From: CAYSCZ01 sp051155775
Lineage (GTDB): Bacteria > Bacteroidota > Bacteroidia > Cytophagales > Cyclobacteriaceae
Direction of reading: 5' to 3'
Assembly: GCA_051155775.1 (NCBI GenBank)
Contig: DAXETV010000005.1
Location: forward strand, 1-64,000
DNA length: 64,000 nucleotides
Shown here in pieces: positions 8,959 to 18,162 of this stretch. Within the stretch, counting starts at the first letter, position 1, and the number at the start of each line of letters is the position of its first letter. The translations under genes were made by a program, and so were the position numbers. The notes beneath the pieces are model-generated. The model had not been told where the DNA came from, did no database searches, and saw nothing but the letters and a program-made list of their open reading frames with translations.

Positions 8959-11900
8959 TCAACCCGCAGCTACATTACAAACGTCAATTCTTACCATTAA
9001 TTTATAATCATCTATCTCTAATGCGGTAGCATTCTCCGCAAGATCATGATATTCAATGCTGCCAGCCTGAGTTTCCCTGCATATATAATCCATATGTGTA
9101 TTTAACGCTTCTTTAATCAATTCATCATCACAACTCACCTCAATATTTATCTTATCCTGAACATCTAACCCCTCATCTTTGCGAAGGTTTTGAATACGAT
9201 TAACAAAATCCCTGGCCAGTCCTTCTTTTCTAAGGCTATCAGTTATGGTGATATCCAGGGCAACGGTCAATCCATTTTGTGAGGTCACCAACCACCCGGG
9301 TATATCCTGTGAGACGATCTCTACCTCATCCAGTGTTATTACAACTTCTTCCTCACCCAGTTGAAGCTTATATTCCCTTTCTTTTTCTATCCTGGCTATT
9401 TCCTCTTTGCCCATTTGATTGATTGCTTTGGTAACCGCTTTCATCTTAGGGCCAAACTTCTGACCGAGTACGCGGAAATTGGGTTTTATCTGCTTCACAA
9501 CAATATCTGAGTCATCACCAATATATTCTATGGTTTTGATGTTGATTTCAGATTTAATTAATTCGCTGACTTCATCAATATGGTGTTTGACTTTTTCATC
9601 TAAAATAGGAATAAGTATTTTAGACAATGGTTGGCGTACTTTGATCTTCTCTTTTTTACGCAGCGAATGGACCAGGGAAGTGATGTTTTGTGCCAGGGAC
9701 ATTTTCTCCTCCAAATTAAAATCCTGATGATCTTCATTTACTGATGGGAAGTCAGCTAAATGGACAGAGGACCCATAATTCTGGCGGGTATTTAAATCCT
9801 GCCATAATCGATCCATATAAAAAGGAGCTATAGGAGCGGCCAGCTTAGCTATGGTATTGAGGCAGGTAAAAAGCGTTTCGTAAGCAGATTTTTTATCTTC
9901 ATTATAATCCCCCATCCAAAACCTTTTTCTATTCAGGCGTACATACCAGTTACTTAAATCATCAATAGTGAAATCCTGGATAGATCGTGCAGCCCTGGTG
10001 GGCTCATAGTCTTCGTACGCTTCATTTACATTGGTTATTAGGCTGTTTAGCTTACTTAATATCCATCGGTCACTTTCCCTTCGGTTTTTATGGGGTATTT
10101 CATGCCCGTCATGGTTGAATTGATCCAGGTTGGCATAGAGGGCAAAGAAAGCATAGGTGTTTTGTAGTGTTCCGAAAAAGCGTCTTTGTACTTCGGTGAT
10201 ACCATCCAGATCGAATTTCAGATTATCCCACGGGTTGGCATTGCTGATCATGTACCATCTTGTGGCATCAGGGCCATATTTAGCCAGTGTTTCAAAAGGA
10301 TTAATTGCATTGCCTAATCGTTTGGACATCTTGTTGCCTGATTTGTCCAGTACCAATCCGTTGGCAATTACGTTTTTAAAGGCAACACTATCGAACAAAA
10401 TACCTGCGATAGCATGCAGTGTAAAAAACCACCCCCTGGTCTGATCTACGCCTTCAGCGATGAAATCTGCCGGATAATTATTTTTAAATACCTCTTCATT
10501 TTCAAATGGGTAATGCCATTGGGCGTATGGCATGGCCCCTGAGTCAAACCAAACATCAATCAGGTCTTTTTCTCTATACATTTTCTTCCCGCTATCACTA
10601 ACCAGCACAATATCATCAACATATGGCCTGTGCAGATCGATTTCTTCTGGTAATTCACCTGGCATTATTCCGGCCTCAACGGATGCTTTTACTTCTTCCC
10701 TAAGAGCTTCTATGGATCCTATACACTTACTTTCTGATTTATCTTCACTCATCCAAATTGGCAAGGGTGTACCCCAAAACCTTGACCTGCTTAGGTTCCA
10801 ATCTACAAGGTTTTCTAACCAATTTCCAAACCTTCCTTCTCCGGTAGCGGCCGGTTTCCAGTTAATGGTTTTGTTCAAGGCTACTAACCGATCTTTTAAG
10901 GCGGTGGTTTTGATGAACCAGGAGTCCAGCGGATAGTAAAGTACCGGTTTATCAGTTCGCCAACAGTGTGGGTATGAGTGGTCATATTTTTCAACTTTAA
11001 AAGCTTTATTTTCTTCCTTCAGCTTTATGGCTATCAGCACATCCAGCGACTTTTCAGGCTCTTCTCCTCTTGGGTAATATTCATTCTTCACGAACATACC
11101 AGCGAAATCTGATATCTCTTTTACATATCTTCCCTGCTTATCCACAATAGGGACTTCATTTCCATCCTCATCTTTTACCAGTACACCAGGGATACCATAT
11201 TGGACACAAGTTCTATAGTCATCTGCGCCAAAAGTTTTTGATATATGTACTACTCCTGTTCCTTCCTCTGTTGTTACAAAATCACCAATCACTACTGTGA
11301 AAGCCGGCTTCGGTAATGGCACATAATCCATTAATTGTTCATAATCTATCCCTGAGAGCTCTTTCCCGGTCAGTTCATCAATAATTTCATATGGGATTAA
11401 CTTATCACCCGCTTTGTACTCATCTAAAGCAATATTTTTAGCCTTTTCATTGAAATAACTTTCAAATCTATCTTTAGCAAGTATTACTGTAATAGGCTGG
11501 AAGGTGTAGGCATTAAATGTTTTAACTTTTAAATAGGCAATATTTTTCCCAACAGCTAATGCGCTATTAGCCGGTAGCGTCCATGGTGTGGTAGTCCAGG
11601 CTAAGATGTACAGATCGCTGATCACATTTTTGAAAAGGTGCGAGCCCTTTTTGTTGTTTATCACTTTGAATTGAGCGACCACCGAGGTGTCTTTTAGGTT
11701 TTTGTAGGTGCCGGGCTGGTTAAGTTCATGTGAACTTAAACCGGAGCCTGCTGCAGGGGAGTATGGCTGGATGGTGTAACCTTTGTACAAAAGCCCTTTA
11801 TCAAATAACTTTTTTAGTAACTGCCAGACAGATTCAATGTATTTGGTATCAAAAGTGATGTAAGGATCATCCAGATCAACCCAGTAACCCATTTTTATGG

Positions 11901-12303
11901 TAAGGTCATCCCACTGATCTTTAAATTTCATAACCGCCTCACGACATCTTTGGTTATAATCCTCAATACTGATAGATTTTCCAATATCTTCCTTAGTGAT
12001 GCCTAATTCCTTTTCAACTTGTAGTTCGACAGGTAGACCGTGTGTATCCCATCCTCCTTTTCTGCTGACCTGATAACCTTTCATGGTTTTGAAACGGCAA
12101 AATATATCCTTAACGGTCCGGCTGATCACATGATGAATGCCTGGTGTACCGTTGGCTGACGGCGGACCTTCATAAAAAGTAAAAGTTGGTTTGCCTTGTC
12201 TTTCGTCGACTGATCGTTCAAAAATCCTGTTTTCCTTCCAGTACTTCAATACTTCTTCAGCTATTTCACTGTATGATGGATTTTTGTATTCTTTATATTT
12301 CAT
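8959..12303 (-). CDS. ileS: Isoleucyl-tRNA synthetase, type 2 with GXHH motif
   Basis: This cytoplasmic class I synthetase charges tRNA-Ile. The 1114 residues contain a Rossmann catalytic domain, a CP1 editing domain (with GTGVVHI), the KMSKR loop near residue 657, an anticodon-binding region and a long C-terminal extension of the eukaryote-like IleS2 type. The class I HIGH signature is altered: the sequence reads NGTPGIHHV, giving G55-I56-H57-H58 (GXHH) instead of HXGH. This swap of the first and third positions is known from type 2 enzymes that are hyper-resistant to mupirocin. No second ileS is visible in the window. It is transcribed towards lspA. Confidence 0.95.
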   Translation of the reverse strand: MKYKEYKNPSYSEIAEEVLKYWKENRIFERSVDERQGKPTFTFYEGPPSANGTPGIHHVISRTVKDIFCRFKTMKGYQVSRKGGWDTHGLPVELQVEKELGITKEDIGKSISIEDYNQRCREAVMKFKDQWDDLTIKMGYWVDLDDPYITFDTKYIESVWQLLKKLFDKGLLYKGYTIQPYSPAAGSGLSSHELNQPGTYKNLKDTSVVAQFKVINNKKGSHLFKNVISDLYILAWTTTPWTLPANSALAVGKNIAYLKVKTFNAYTFQPITVILAKDRFESYFNEKAKNIALDEYKAGDKLIPYEIIDELTGKELSGIDYEQLMDYVPLPKPAFTVVIGDFVTTEEGTGVVHISKTFGADDYRTCVQYGIPGVLVKDEDGNEVPIVDKQGRYVKEISDFAGMFVKNEYYPRGEEPEKSLDVLIAIKLKEENKAFKVEKYDHSYPHCWRTDKPVLYYPLDSWFIKTTALKDRLVALNKTINWKPAATGEGRFGNWLENLVDWNLSRSRFWGTPLPIWMSEDKSESKCIGSIEALREEVKASVEAGIMPGELPEEIDLHRPYVDDIVLVSDSGKKMYREKDLIDVWFDSGAMPYAQWHYPFENEEVFKNNYPADFIAEGVDQTRGWFFTLHAIAGILFDSVAFKNVIANGLVLDKSGNKMSKRLGNAINPFETLAKYGPDATRWYMISNANPWDNLKFDLDGITEVQRRFFGTLQNTYAFFALYANLDQFNHDGHEIPHKNRRESDRWILSKLNSLITNVNEAYEDYEPTRAARSIQDFTIDDLSNWYVRLNRKRFWMGDYNEDKKSAYETLFTCLNTIAKLAAPIAPFYMDRLWQDLNTRQNYGSSVHLADFPSVNEDHQDFNLEEKMSLAQNITSLVHSLRKKEKIKVRQPLSKILIPILDEKVKHHIDEVSELIKSEINIKTIEYIGDDSDIVVKQIKPNFRVLGQKFGPKMKAVTKAINQMGKEEIARIEKEREYKLQLGEEEVVITLDEVEIVSQDIPGWLVTSQNGLTVALDITITDSLRKEGLARDFVNRIQNLRKDEGLDVQDKINIEVSCDDELIKEALNTHMDYICRETQAGSIEYHDLAENATALEIDDYKLMVRIDVCNVAAG

Positions 12304-12317
12304 TTTTTATTAATGAC

Positions 12318-14720
12318 TTAACTACTTTTTTTGACTTCAATCAGGTTAATGTCTATTTCCTCGTCCTCATCTTCATGATAAAACTCCGGATACCTTTCGA
12401 TCAGGGGATGTAATGTTTGATCTCTTTTACCGCTATCGAATCTTAAAAGCAATGCCGGCAGCACCACGAGGTTTGTTATCATGGCCAATAATAATGTTAT
12501 GGAGGTAAGCATTCCCAGCGCCACCGTTCCCAGGAATTCCGATGCGGTAAAAATCACAAATCCAAAAAACAGAATAATGGAAGTATAAATCATGCTGGCA
12601 CCGGTTTCTTTTAAGCTTATGCTTACTGCTTTAGGCACAAAAAAGTTGTGTGTAAACAATTCCTGACGGTATTTGGCCAGGAAATGGATGGAATCGTCAA
12701 CTGATATTCCAAACACAATGCTGAAAATAAGCGCAGTACTTGGTTTTAAAGGAATACTAAAATATCCCATAAGGCCGGCAGTTATCATCAAAGGGATAAT
12801 GTTTGGGATCAGTGAGATGATGATCATTCTGAAATTGCGGAAAAGTAAAGCCATGATTATGGCGATGATCACAAATGCGATGACCATACTCTGGATGAGG
12901 TTTTCAATCAGGAATTTATTTCCTTTTATAAACATCAAAGTAGTCCCGGTAAGCTTTACATCCATTTTGGAATCCGCAAATAAGTCGTTGATTTTGGGTT
13001 TGATGACTGTACTAACCAAAGAATCCATTTTTTTTGACCCTATATCTGCAATTTTCAAGGATACTCTAATCCGTTGACCTGTTGAGTCCACAAAAGATTT
13101 TGATATGCCTGTTTTATCAGAATCTTCTTTTAAGTACCTGAAGATAAATGCCCGTTCCCTGTTGGTGGGTAGCTCGTAATAGGCTGGGTTCTGATTATAA
13201 AAAGCTTGCTTGGCCGCTTTAATAAAGCTTACCACAGAAACGGGCTGAGAAATGTATTCAGATGAATCCAGGAAAGCTTCCAGTTCCTCCAGTTTTTTGA
13301 TATTTCCTAGCCGCTGAACGCCTTTCTTGTTTTTAGTGTCTACGATTACTTCCAGGGGCATGATCCCGGCAAAGTTCTCTTCAAAGAAGGCCAGGTCTTG
13401 TTTTACATCCCCTTTTTCAGGTAAATCGTCTACCATGAAGGAGACTGCCTCAATCTTGGATATACCAAAGATGGAAATTATAATAACTACGCCTGCTAGT
13501 ATAAATATTGGAGATTTATGTCGGTGAACCAACAAATCCAGTCCATTGAGTACCTTATTCAGGATTGTGAACCTTAGATGTTTAAGATGTCTGGTTTCGG
13601 GAGGTGGAAGAAAAGAGTAAACTGAGGGTATAAAAATAATACTGACCACGAAGGTCGCCAATATATTTATACCAGCGATCAGGCCAAATTCTTTTAAAAT
13701 TATAATGTCAGTCAACGTAAGTACCAGAAAGCCTACGGCAGTAGTGCAATTAGTGATAAGTGTAACAACCCCTATTTTTCTTATAATCCTGCTAAGGGCT
13801 TTAATTTTATCACCATGCCGGTCATATTCCTGATGATATTTATTCAGCATGTAGACTGAATTTGGTATACCTATTACCACAATAATTGGTGGTATTAATC
13901 CCGTGAGAATGGTAATTTTAAAATCAAATAATGAAAGCAAGCCCAGGCACCATAGAATGATTGCTCCTATAATTAATAGTGGAAAAAAAACCGCCTTGAA
14001 AGATCTGAAAAAGAGAAATAGTATGATTCCGGTAACAACTACGGAAGCTGCCAGGAAAAAATTCATTTCTGACTTTACTCTGGTGGTGGTGATAGTCCTT
14101 ACATACGGTAAGCCGGCGTAGCGAAGGTCAATGCCTGTAACCTCCTCAAATGCATTCCCGGCGAATAATATATCCTGAACCAGTGTATTTCTTTGTTCAG
14201 AATTTACAACTTCTTTGTTGATGGTGATCAAAATAAGTGTCGCTCCATTGGTGCTATTTATTAGTTGGCCACTGTAGAACTTCAGGTTATTGCTGAATGC
14301 CAGTAAACTATCTAATGCTTCCTGATCGGATGGGACATCTTTAAAAACCTCTTCGATTTCAAACCTTTGCTCTTCCGTGTTCTTTTTTAAGGATTTAATG
14401 TTCGATAAAGCTAATACTTCATTGATGCCTTTAAGTCTTTGTATTTCGTCGGTTAGATATTTGAACTTTCTGAAATTTTCATATTCGTAAAGGCTGCTAT
14501 CGCGCAAGCCGATGGCCATTATGTTGCCGTCTTCTCCGAATGTTTCCTTAAAATGTTTGAAATAAACCATTTCCGGGTCATCTTCAGGAACAATATTTGC
14601 CAAATCAAACGAGTATTCAACAAACTGTGCCTGGTAACCCATGTATCCTGTAATGATCAACAACAGGATAAGTAATGGAAGCCTAAACTTAAGTATGTTA
14701 CGAGCAAGAAAAGTCCACAT
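12318..14720 (-). CDS. MMPL/RND-superfamily exporter
   Basis: This 800-residue integral membrane protein has the duplicated RND/MMPL plan. One N-terminal helix (~12-30) is followed by a large periplasmic loop (to ~220) and five helices (~220-375). A seventh helix (~415-435), a second large loop and five more helices (~620-770) follow. A sterol-sensing-domain-like character is visible in the helix bundles. MMPL and Patched-type proteins move lipids, hopanoids or other hydrophobic molecules using the proton gradient; the substrate here is unknown. No membrane-fusion or outer-membrane partner gene is adjacent, which argues against a drug-type tripartite pump. It ends 14 bp before ileS, so read-through into ileS is likely. 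Confidence 0.85.
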   Translation of the reverse strand: MWTFLARNILKFRLPLLILLLIITGYMGYQAQFVEYSFDLANIVPEDDPEMVYFKHFKETFGEDGNIMAIGLRDSSLYEYENFRKFKYLTDEIQRLKGINEVLALSNIKSLKKNTEEQRFEIEEVFKDVPSDQEALDSLLAFSNNLKFYSGQLINSTNGATLILITINKEVVNSEQRNTLVQDILFAGNAFEEVTGIDLRYAGLPYVRTITTTRVKSEMNFFLAASVVVTGIILFLFFRSFKAVFFPLLIIGAIILWCLGLLSLFDFKITILTGLIPPIIVVIGIPNSVYMLNKYHQEYDRHGDKIKALSRIIRKIGVVTLITNCTTAVGFLVLTLTDIIILKEFGLIAGINILATFVVSIIFIPSVYSFLPPPETRHLKHLRFTILNKVLNGLDLLVHRHKSPIFILAGVVIIISIFGISKIEAVSFMVDDLPEKGDVKQDLAFFEENFAGIMPLEVIVDTKNKKGVQRLGNIKKLEELEAFLDSSEYISQPVSVVSFIKAAKQAFYNQNPAYYELPTNRERAFIFRYLKEDSDKTGISKSFVDSTGQRIRVSLKIADIGSKKMDSLVSTVIKPKINDLFADSKMDVKLTGTTLMFIKGNKFLIENLIQSMVIAFVIIAIIMALLFRNFRMIIISLIPNIIPLMITAGLMGYFSIPLKPSTALIFSIVFGISVDDSIHFLAKYRQELFTHNFFVPKAVSISLKETGASMIYTSIILFFGFVIFTASEFLGTVALGMLTSITLLLAMITNLVVLPALLLRFDSGKRDQTLHPLIERYPEFYHEDEDEEIDINLIEVKKSS

Positions 14721-14733
14721 GAGAAATAGAGGC

Positions 14734-14741
14734 CAAAGCTA
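14734..14741 (-). promoter_or_regulatory. Putative -7 promoter element of the MMPL gene
   Basis: Read on the minus strand this is TAGCTTTG, an exact match to the Bacteroidota -7 consensus TAnnTTTG, ending 13 bases before the ATG at 14720. No clear TTTG -33 element stands at the usual 19-21 base distance, so confidence is limited. Confidence 0.35.
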
Positions 14742-14772
14742 AATAAAATCTCTGTGGTATAAATTAATTTAA

Positions 14773-16107
14773 CTATTTTCCCAGTTGATAACCTTTAAGA
14801 TTTTTATAGAGGGCAACTGCATGAGAATCAGTTAGTCCGGAAATGAAATCAATGATTACCCTTAGTGCTTCATAAACCGAATTTGAATGCTCGAGGTTAT
14901 TTTTATATTCCATGGGAAGAAATCTAAACAAAACCTTATTTCTTTTTTTACGATATTGATGCTGTTCTTTATTGATCAGGTGAATTAATTCATCTACCAG
15001 GCCTTCGATGGTTGCAAAGCCCGCGATCTCTCTTTCAATCACTTGTTGAGCCCTGTAAATTTTTTCAATGGAAACTTTATTAATGTGCTCAAGGGTATTT
15101 TTACTATTTACCAGAGCTATCAATGGGTAGTCAAAAGTGCCGTTCATGATATTTTGTTCATTATCAAGGTAAACCTCAACCACTTCTTCAATCAGCTGGC
15201 CAATAGCCATGGACCGCATCAGGCTTATTCTTTCATTGATGGAGGCAATTTTACTAAGTCTATCTTCTTTAAGCTTATCTTTTAAAATATTCTTAAACAA
15301 TGCCTTTGTATCGTGGTAATTTATTAAGCCGAGTCGGCAACCGTCTTCCAGGTCAATAATGTTGTAGCAAATATCGTCAGCAGCTTCGACCAGGAAATTC
15401 AGGGGATGACGTAAGTATACGATATCAGTATTCGATAATGAAGGAATTTCCAGTTTTTGAAAAACATCTTTTACAACATCCTTCTCGGTTTGAAAGAAAC
15501 CGTATTTAGAATGACTTTTTCTTTTTTTATTGGGATTGGAAATAATGCTTTCACGGGGATATTTTATGAAGGCCGCTAAAGACGTATAAGTCAGTTTTAA
15601 CCCCGGATACAATGAATTTAGAATCCTGAATCCCTGGGCATTACCCTCAAAGGTGATAATATCCTTATATTCTTTCCCGGTCAGTTGTTCTTTAAGTTCT
15701 TGCGGTATATTTTTCTCAAGAGCAGAAGAGATTGCATCTTCTCCCGAGTGACCAAATGGCGGATTGCCCAAATCATGGGCAAGGCTGGCTACTGAGATAA
15801 TAGAACCAAAGTCGTTAACTGTAATCCCCTCCTCTTTTAGTTTTGGGTTGATTTTCAGCACATTTTCTCCTACACGCTTTCCTAATGACCTTCCAACGCT
15901 GGAAACTTCAAGGCTATGCGTTAGTCTTGAATGGACAAAATCCTCAACAGGCAGTGGAAATACTTGCGTTTTATCCTGCATCCTTCGGAATGGATAAGAA
16001 AATATGATTCGGTCGTAATCAACTTCAAAAGAGCTTCTCAGGGGACGTTGAGCGGATTTTCTTTCTCCTGATCTTTCGCCGTTGATTAAGGCATTCCACT
16101 GCATCAT
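14773..16107 (-). CDS. dgt: Deoxyguanosinetriphosphate triphosphohydrolase (dGTPase)
   Basis: This HD-superfamily enzyme hydrolyses dGTP (or other dNTPs) to deoxynucleoside and triphosphate, adjusting dNTP pools. The metal-binding HD signature is visible as H64 in RLTHSLEVSSVG, H111-D112 in LAHDLGNPPFGHSG and H120, with a later conserved aspartate in AADDICYNIID. The length of 444 residues is normal. It is the last gene of a glyS - MtfA-like - dgt run, with only one base separating it from the gene before. Substrate preference cannot be read from sequence. Confidence 0.93.
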   Translation of the reverse strand: MMQWNALINGERSGERKSAQRPLRSSFEVDYDRIIFSYPFRRMQDKTQVFPLPVEDFVHSRLTHSLEVSSVGRSLGKRVGENVLKINPKLKEEGITVNDFGSIISVASLAHDLGNPPFGHSGEDAISSALEKNIPQELKEQLTGKEYKDIITFEGNAQGFRILNSLYPGLKLTYTSLAAFIKYPRESIISNPNKKRKSHSKYGFFQTEKDVVKDVFQKLEIPSLSNTDIVYLRHPLNFLVEAADDICYNIIDLEDGCRLGLINYHDTKALFKNILKDKLKEDRLSKIASINERISLMRSMAIGQLIEEVVEVYLDNEQNIMNGTFDYPLIALVNSKNTLEHINKVSIEKIYRAQQVIEREIAGFATIEGLVDELIHLINKEQHQYRKKRNKVLFRFLPMEYKNNLEHSNSVYEALRVIIDFISGLTDSHAVALYKNLKGYQLGK

Positions 16108-16108
16108 G

Positions 16109-16567
16109 TTATGGTTGTTTTTTTAAAGTTTTAGAAATCGTATTGATCAATTTATGGTAGTTTATCTCATCAAGTCTGCCAGCATTGATGATCAATGCCC
16201 TGGCATCTTTTTTATATACATGGTCATTTGTGCTTATGATGATTTTTTTGAAACCTGAATCATGTAAATTATACTGTACCATTATCCCGGCAACTAATGC
16301 TTTTATCGTGTCCCACCATGTTTTTGGAAACGCAATAATAAAGGTGTGATTTCTAATTACTTTCTGGACATTTCTTTCAAATATTTTCTTATCCTTTTCA
16401 CTCATCGAGTGATAATATCCCAAATGACTCTTTAATATCTTTTTGTACCGCTTATTCAAGGGGGCATCAACCCATGGGTTCTTTATGCCGATATTAATTT
16501 TATTGATGAATGATAATCCAAAGAGGATAGCAACAGAGGCGATTGTCAGGATAAAAACCTCCAGCAC
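16109..16567 (-). CDS. MtfA-like N-terminal domain protein without metalloprotease motif
   Basis: A small 152-residue protein with a GTG start and one N-terminal membrane helix (~3-20). The soluble part (LNKRYKKIL...YYHSMSEKDKKIFERNVQKVI, then a central alanine-rich helix and a strand pattern IIISTNDHVYKK) resembles the N-terminal half of MtfA-type zinc peptidases. The HExxH catalytic half is absent. It could be a degenerate or specialised relative, or an unrelated fold with the same secondary structure. It lies 6 bp after glyS and 1 bp before dgt, so it is co-transcribed with them. Function unknown. Confidence 0.6.
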   Translation of the reverse strand: MLEVFILTIASVAILFGLSFINKINIGIKNPWVDAPLNKRYKKILKSHLGYYHSMSEKDKKIFERNVQKVIRNHTFIIAFPKTWWDTIKALVAGIMVQYNLHDSGFKKIIISTNDHVYKKDARALIINAGRLDEINYHKLINTISKTLKKQP

Positions 16568-16573
16568 CTAATG

Positions 16574-18118
16574 TTATAATTTCTTTAGTGATGTAATGAG
16601 CGATAGCTCCTGTGACATTATATCCCTCAAAGCGGATATTTTTTCTCTTTTTTGATTCATAGAATCCCTTTCACGAATGGTTACTGTTTCATCTTCCAGC
16701 GTTTGATGGTCTGTTGTAATGCAAAATGGTGTCCCAATGGCATCTTGCCTTCTGTATCTTCTGCCTATGGCATCCTTGGCATCATACTGGGTGTTGAAGT
16801 CCATCTTTAGATCATTTAAGATTCTTAAAGAAATTTCAGGCAGACCGTCTTTATTTACTAAGGGTAGGACTGCAATTTTTACTGGTGCCAGAAAAGATGG
16901 AATTTTTAAGACAACTCTTTCAGATCCATCCTTCAGGTTTTCTTCCTGATAGGCGCTAGTTAGCACTGCTAAAAATAGCCTGTCTAAACCAATGGATGTT
17001 TCCACAACGAAAGGTGTATAAGCGTTGTTTTCCTGGTTATCATAAAACTGCAGCTTTTTACCGGAATATTCTTCATGGGCTTTTAAATCGAAGTCAGTCC
17101 TGGAGTGTATCCCCTCAATTTCTTTGAACCCCATGGGGAAATTAAATTCAATATCACAAGCAGCATTGGCATAATGTGCCAGGTTCAAATGGTCATGAAA
17201 CCGATAATTATCATCCCCCAGCCCCAGGTTTTTATGCCAATGCATCCTTTTTTGCTTCCAATGTTGATACCATTGCATCTCCTCGCCGGGCTTCACAAAA
17301 AATTGCATTTCCATCTGTTCGAACTCCCGCATCCGGAAGATGAACTGGCGGGCTATGATCTCATTACGGAAAGCTTTCCCTATTTGAGCTATTCCAAAAG
17401 GGATTTTCATCCTTCCGGTTTTTTGAACATTCAGGTAATTCACAAATATGCCTTGAGCGGTTTCAGGGCGCAGGTAGATTTTATTGGATTCACCGGCGAC
17501 AGAACCCAGTTCGGTGCTGAACATCAGGTTGAATTGACGCACATCCGTCCAGTTTTTTGACCCGGTCATGGGGTCTGCTATTTCTAGTTCCTCGATTAAA
17601 GCTTTGATATCGTTTAATTCTGAGTTTTCAAGGGCATTTTTTAATCGCTGTGATATCGCATCGATCTTCTCTTTGTTATTTAATACCCTTGGATTAGTAT
17701 CCAGGAACTTTTCTTTATCAAAAGATTCTCCAAATTTTTTTGCTGCCTTTTGTACCTCTTTGTCTATTTTATTTTCAAGTTTTCCGATATAGTCCTCAAT
17801 GAGGTTGTCTGCCCTGTATCTCTTTTTGGAATCTTTATTGTCAATCAAAGGGTCGTTAAATGCATCCACATGGCCTGAAGCCTTCCATGTTGTGGGATGC
17901 ATAAAAATTGCAGCATCAATCCCCACAATATTATCATGGAGTTGGACCATAGCTTTCCACCAATACACTTTAAGATTATTCTTTAATTCCACCCCATACT
18001 GACCGTAATCATAGGTGGCACTCAATCCATCATAAATTTCACTCGAAGGGAAGATATACCCATATTCTTTAGCATGGGAGATGATTTGTTTTAGCTTGTT
18101 TGGCTCTTCTTTTGACAT
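16574..18118 (-). CDS. glyS: Glycyl-tRNA synthetase, dimeric type
   Basis: This class II synthetase charges tRNA-Gly in the cytoplasm. The 514 residues match the alpha2 (eukaryote/archaeal-like, single-chain) enzyme and not the alpha2beta2 form. Visible landmarks are the start region GYIFPSSEIYDGLSATYDYGQYG, the motif 2 area RPETAQGIFVNY with FRNEI, the motif 3 area ETSIGLDRLFLA, and a C-terminal anticodon-binding domain. It heads the glyS - MtfA-like - dgt operon. Confidence 0.96.
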   Translation of the reverse strand: MSKEEPNKLKQIISHAKEYGYIFPSSEIYDGLSATYDYGQYGVELKNNLKVYWWKAMVQLHDNIVGIDAAIFMHPTTWKASGHVDAFNDPLIDNKDSKKRYRADNLIEDYIGKLENKIDKEVQKAAKKFGESFDKEKFLDTNPRVLNNKEKIDAISQRLKNALENSELNDIKALIEELEIADPMTGSKNWTDVRQFNLMFSTELGSVAGESNKIYLRPETAQGIFVNYLNVQKTGRMKIPFGIAQIGKAFRNEIIARQFIFRMREFEQMEMQFFVKPGEEMQWYQHWKQKRMHWHKNLGLGDDNYRFHDHLNLAHYANAACDIEFNFPMGFKEIEGIHSRTDFDLKAHEEYSGKKLQFYDNQENNAYTPFVVETSIGLDRLFLAVLTSAYQEENLKDGSERVVLKIPSFLAPVKIAVLPLVNKDGLPEISLRILNDLKMDFNTQYDAKDAIGRRYRRQDAIGTPFCITTDHQTLEDETVTIRERDSMNQKREKISALRDIMSQELSLITSLKKL

Positions 18119-18123
18119 AGCGG

Positions 18124-18131
18124 CAAATATA
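18124..18131 (-). promoter_or_regulatory. Putative -7 promoter element of glyS
   Basis: On the minus strand the bases read TATATTTG, an exact TAnnTTTG match, ending five bases before the glyS ATG. If used, the transcript would start at or next to the start codon (leaderless). The -33 side is not convincing: TTG occurs at a 16-base spacing. Confidence 0.35.
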
Positions 18132-18162
18132 AGAAATCAACCTTCCTCAAGAATCTAAAATA

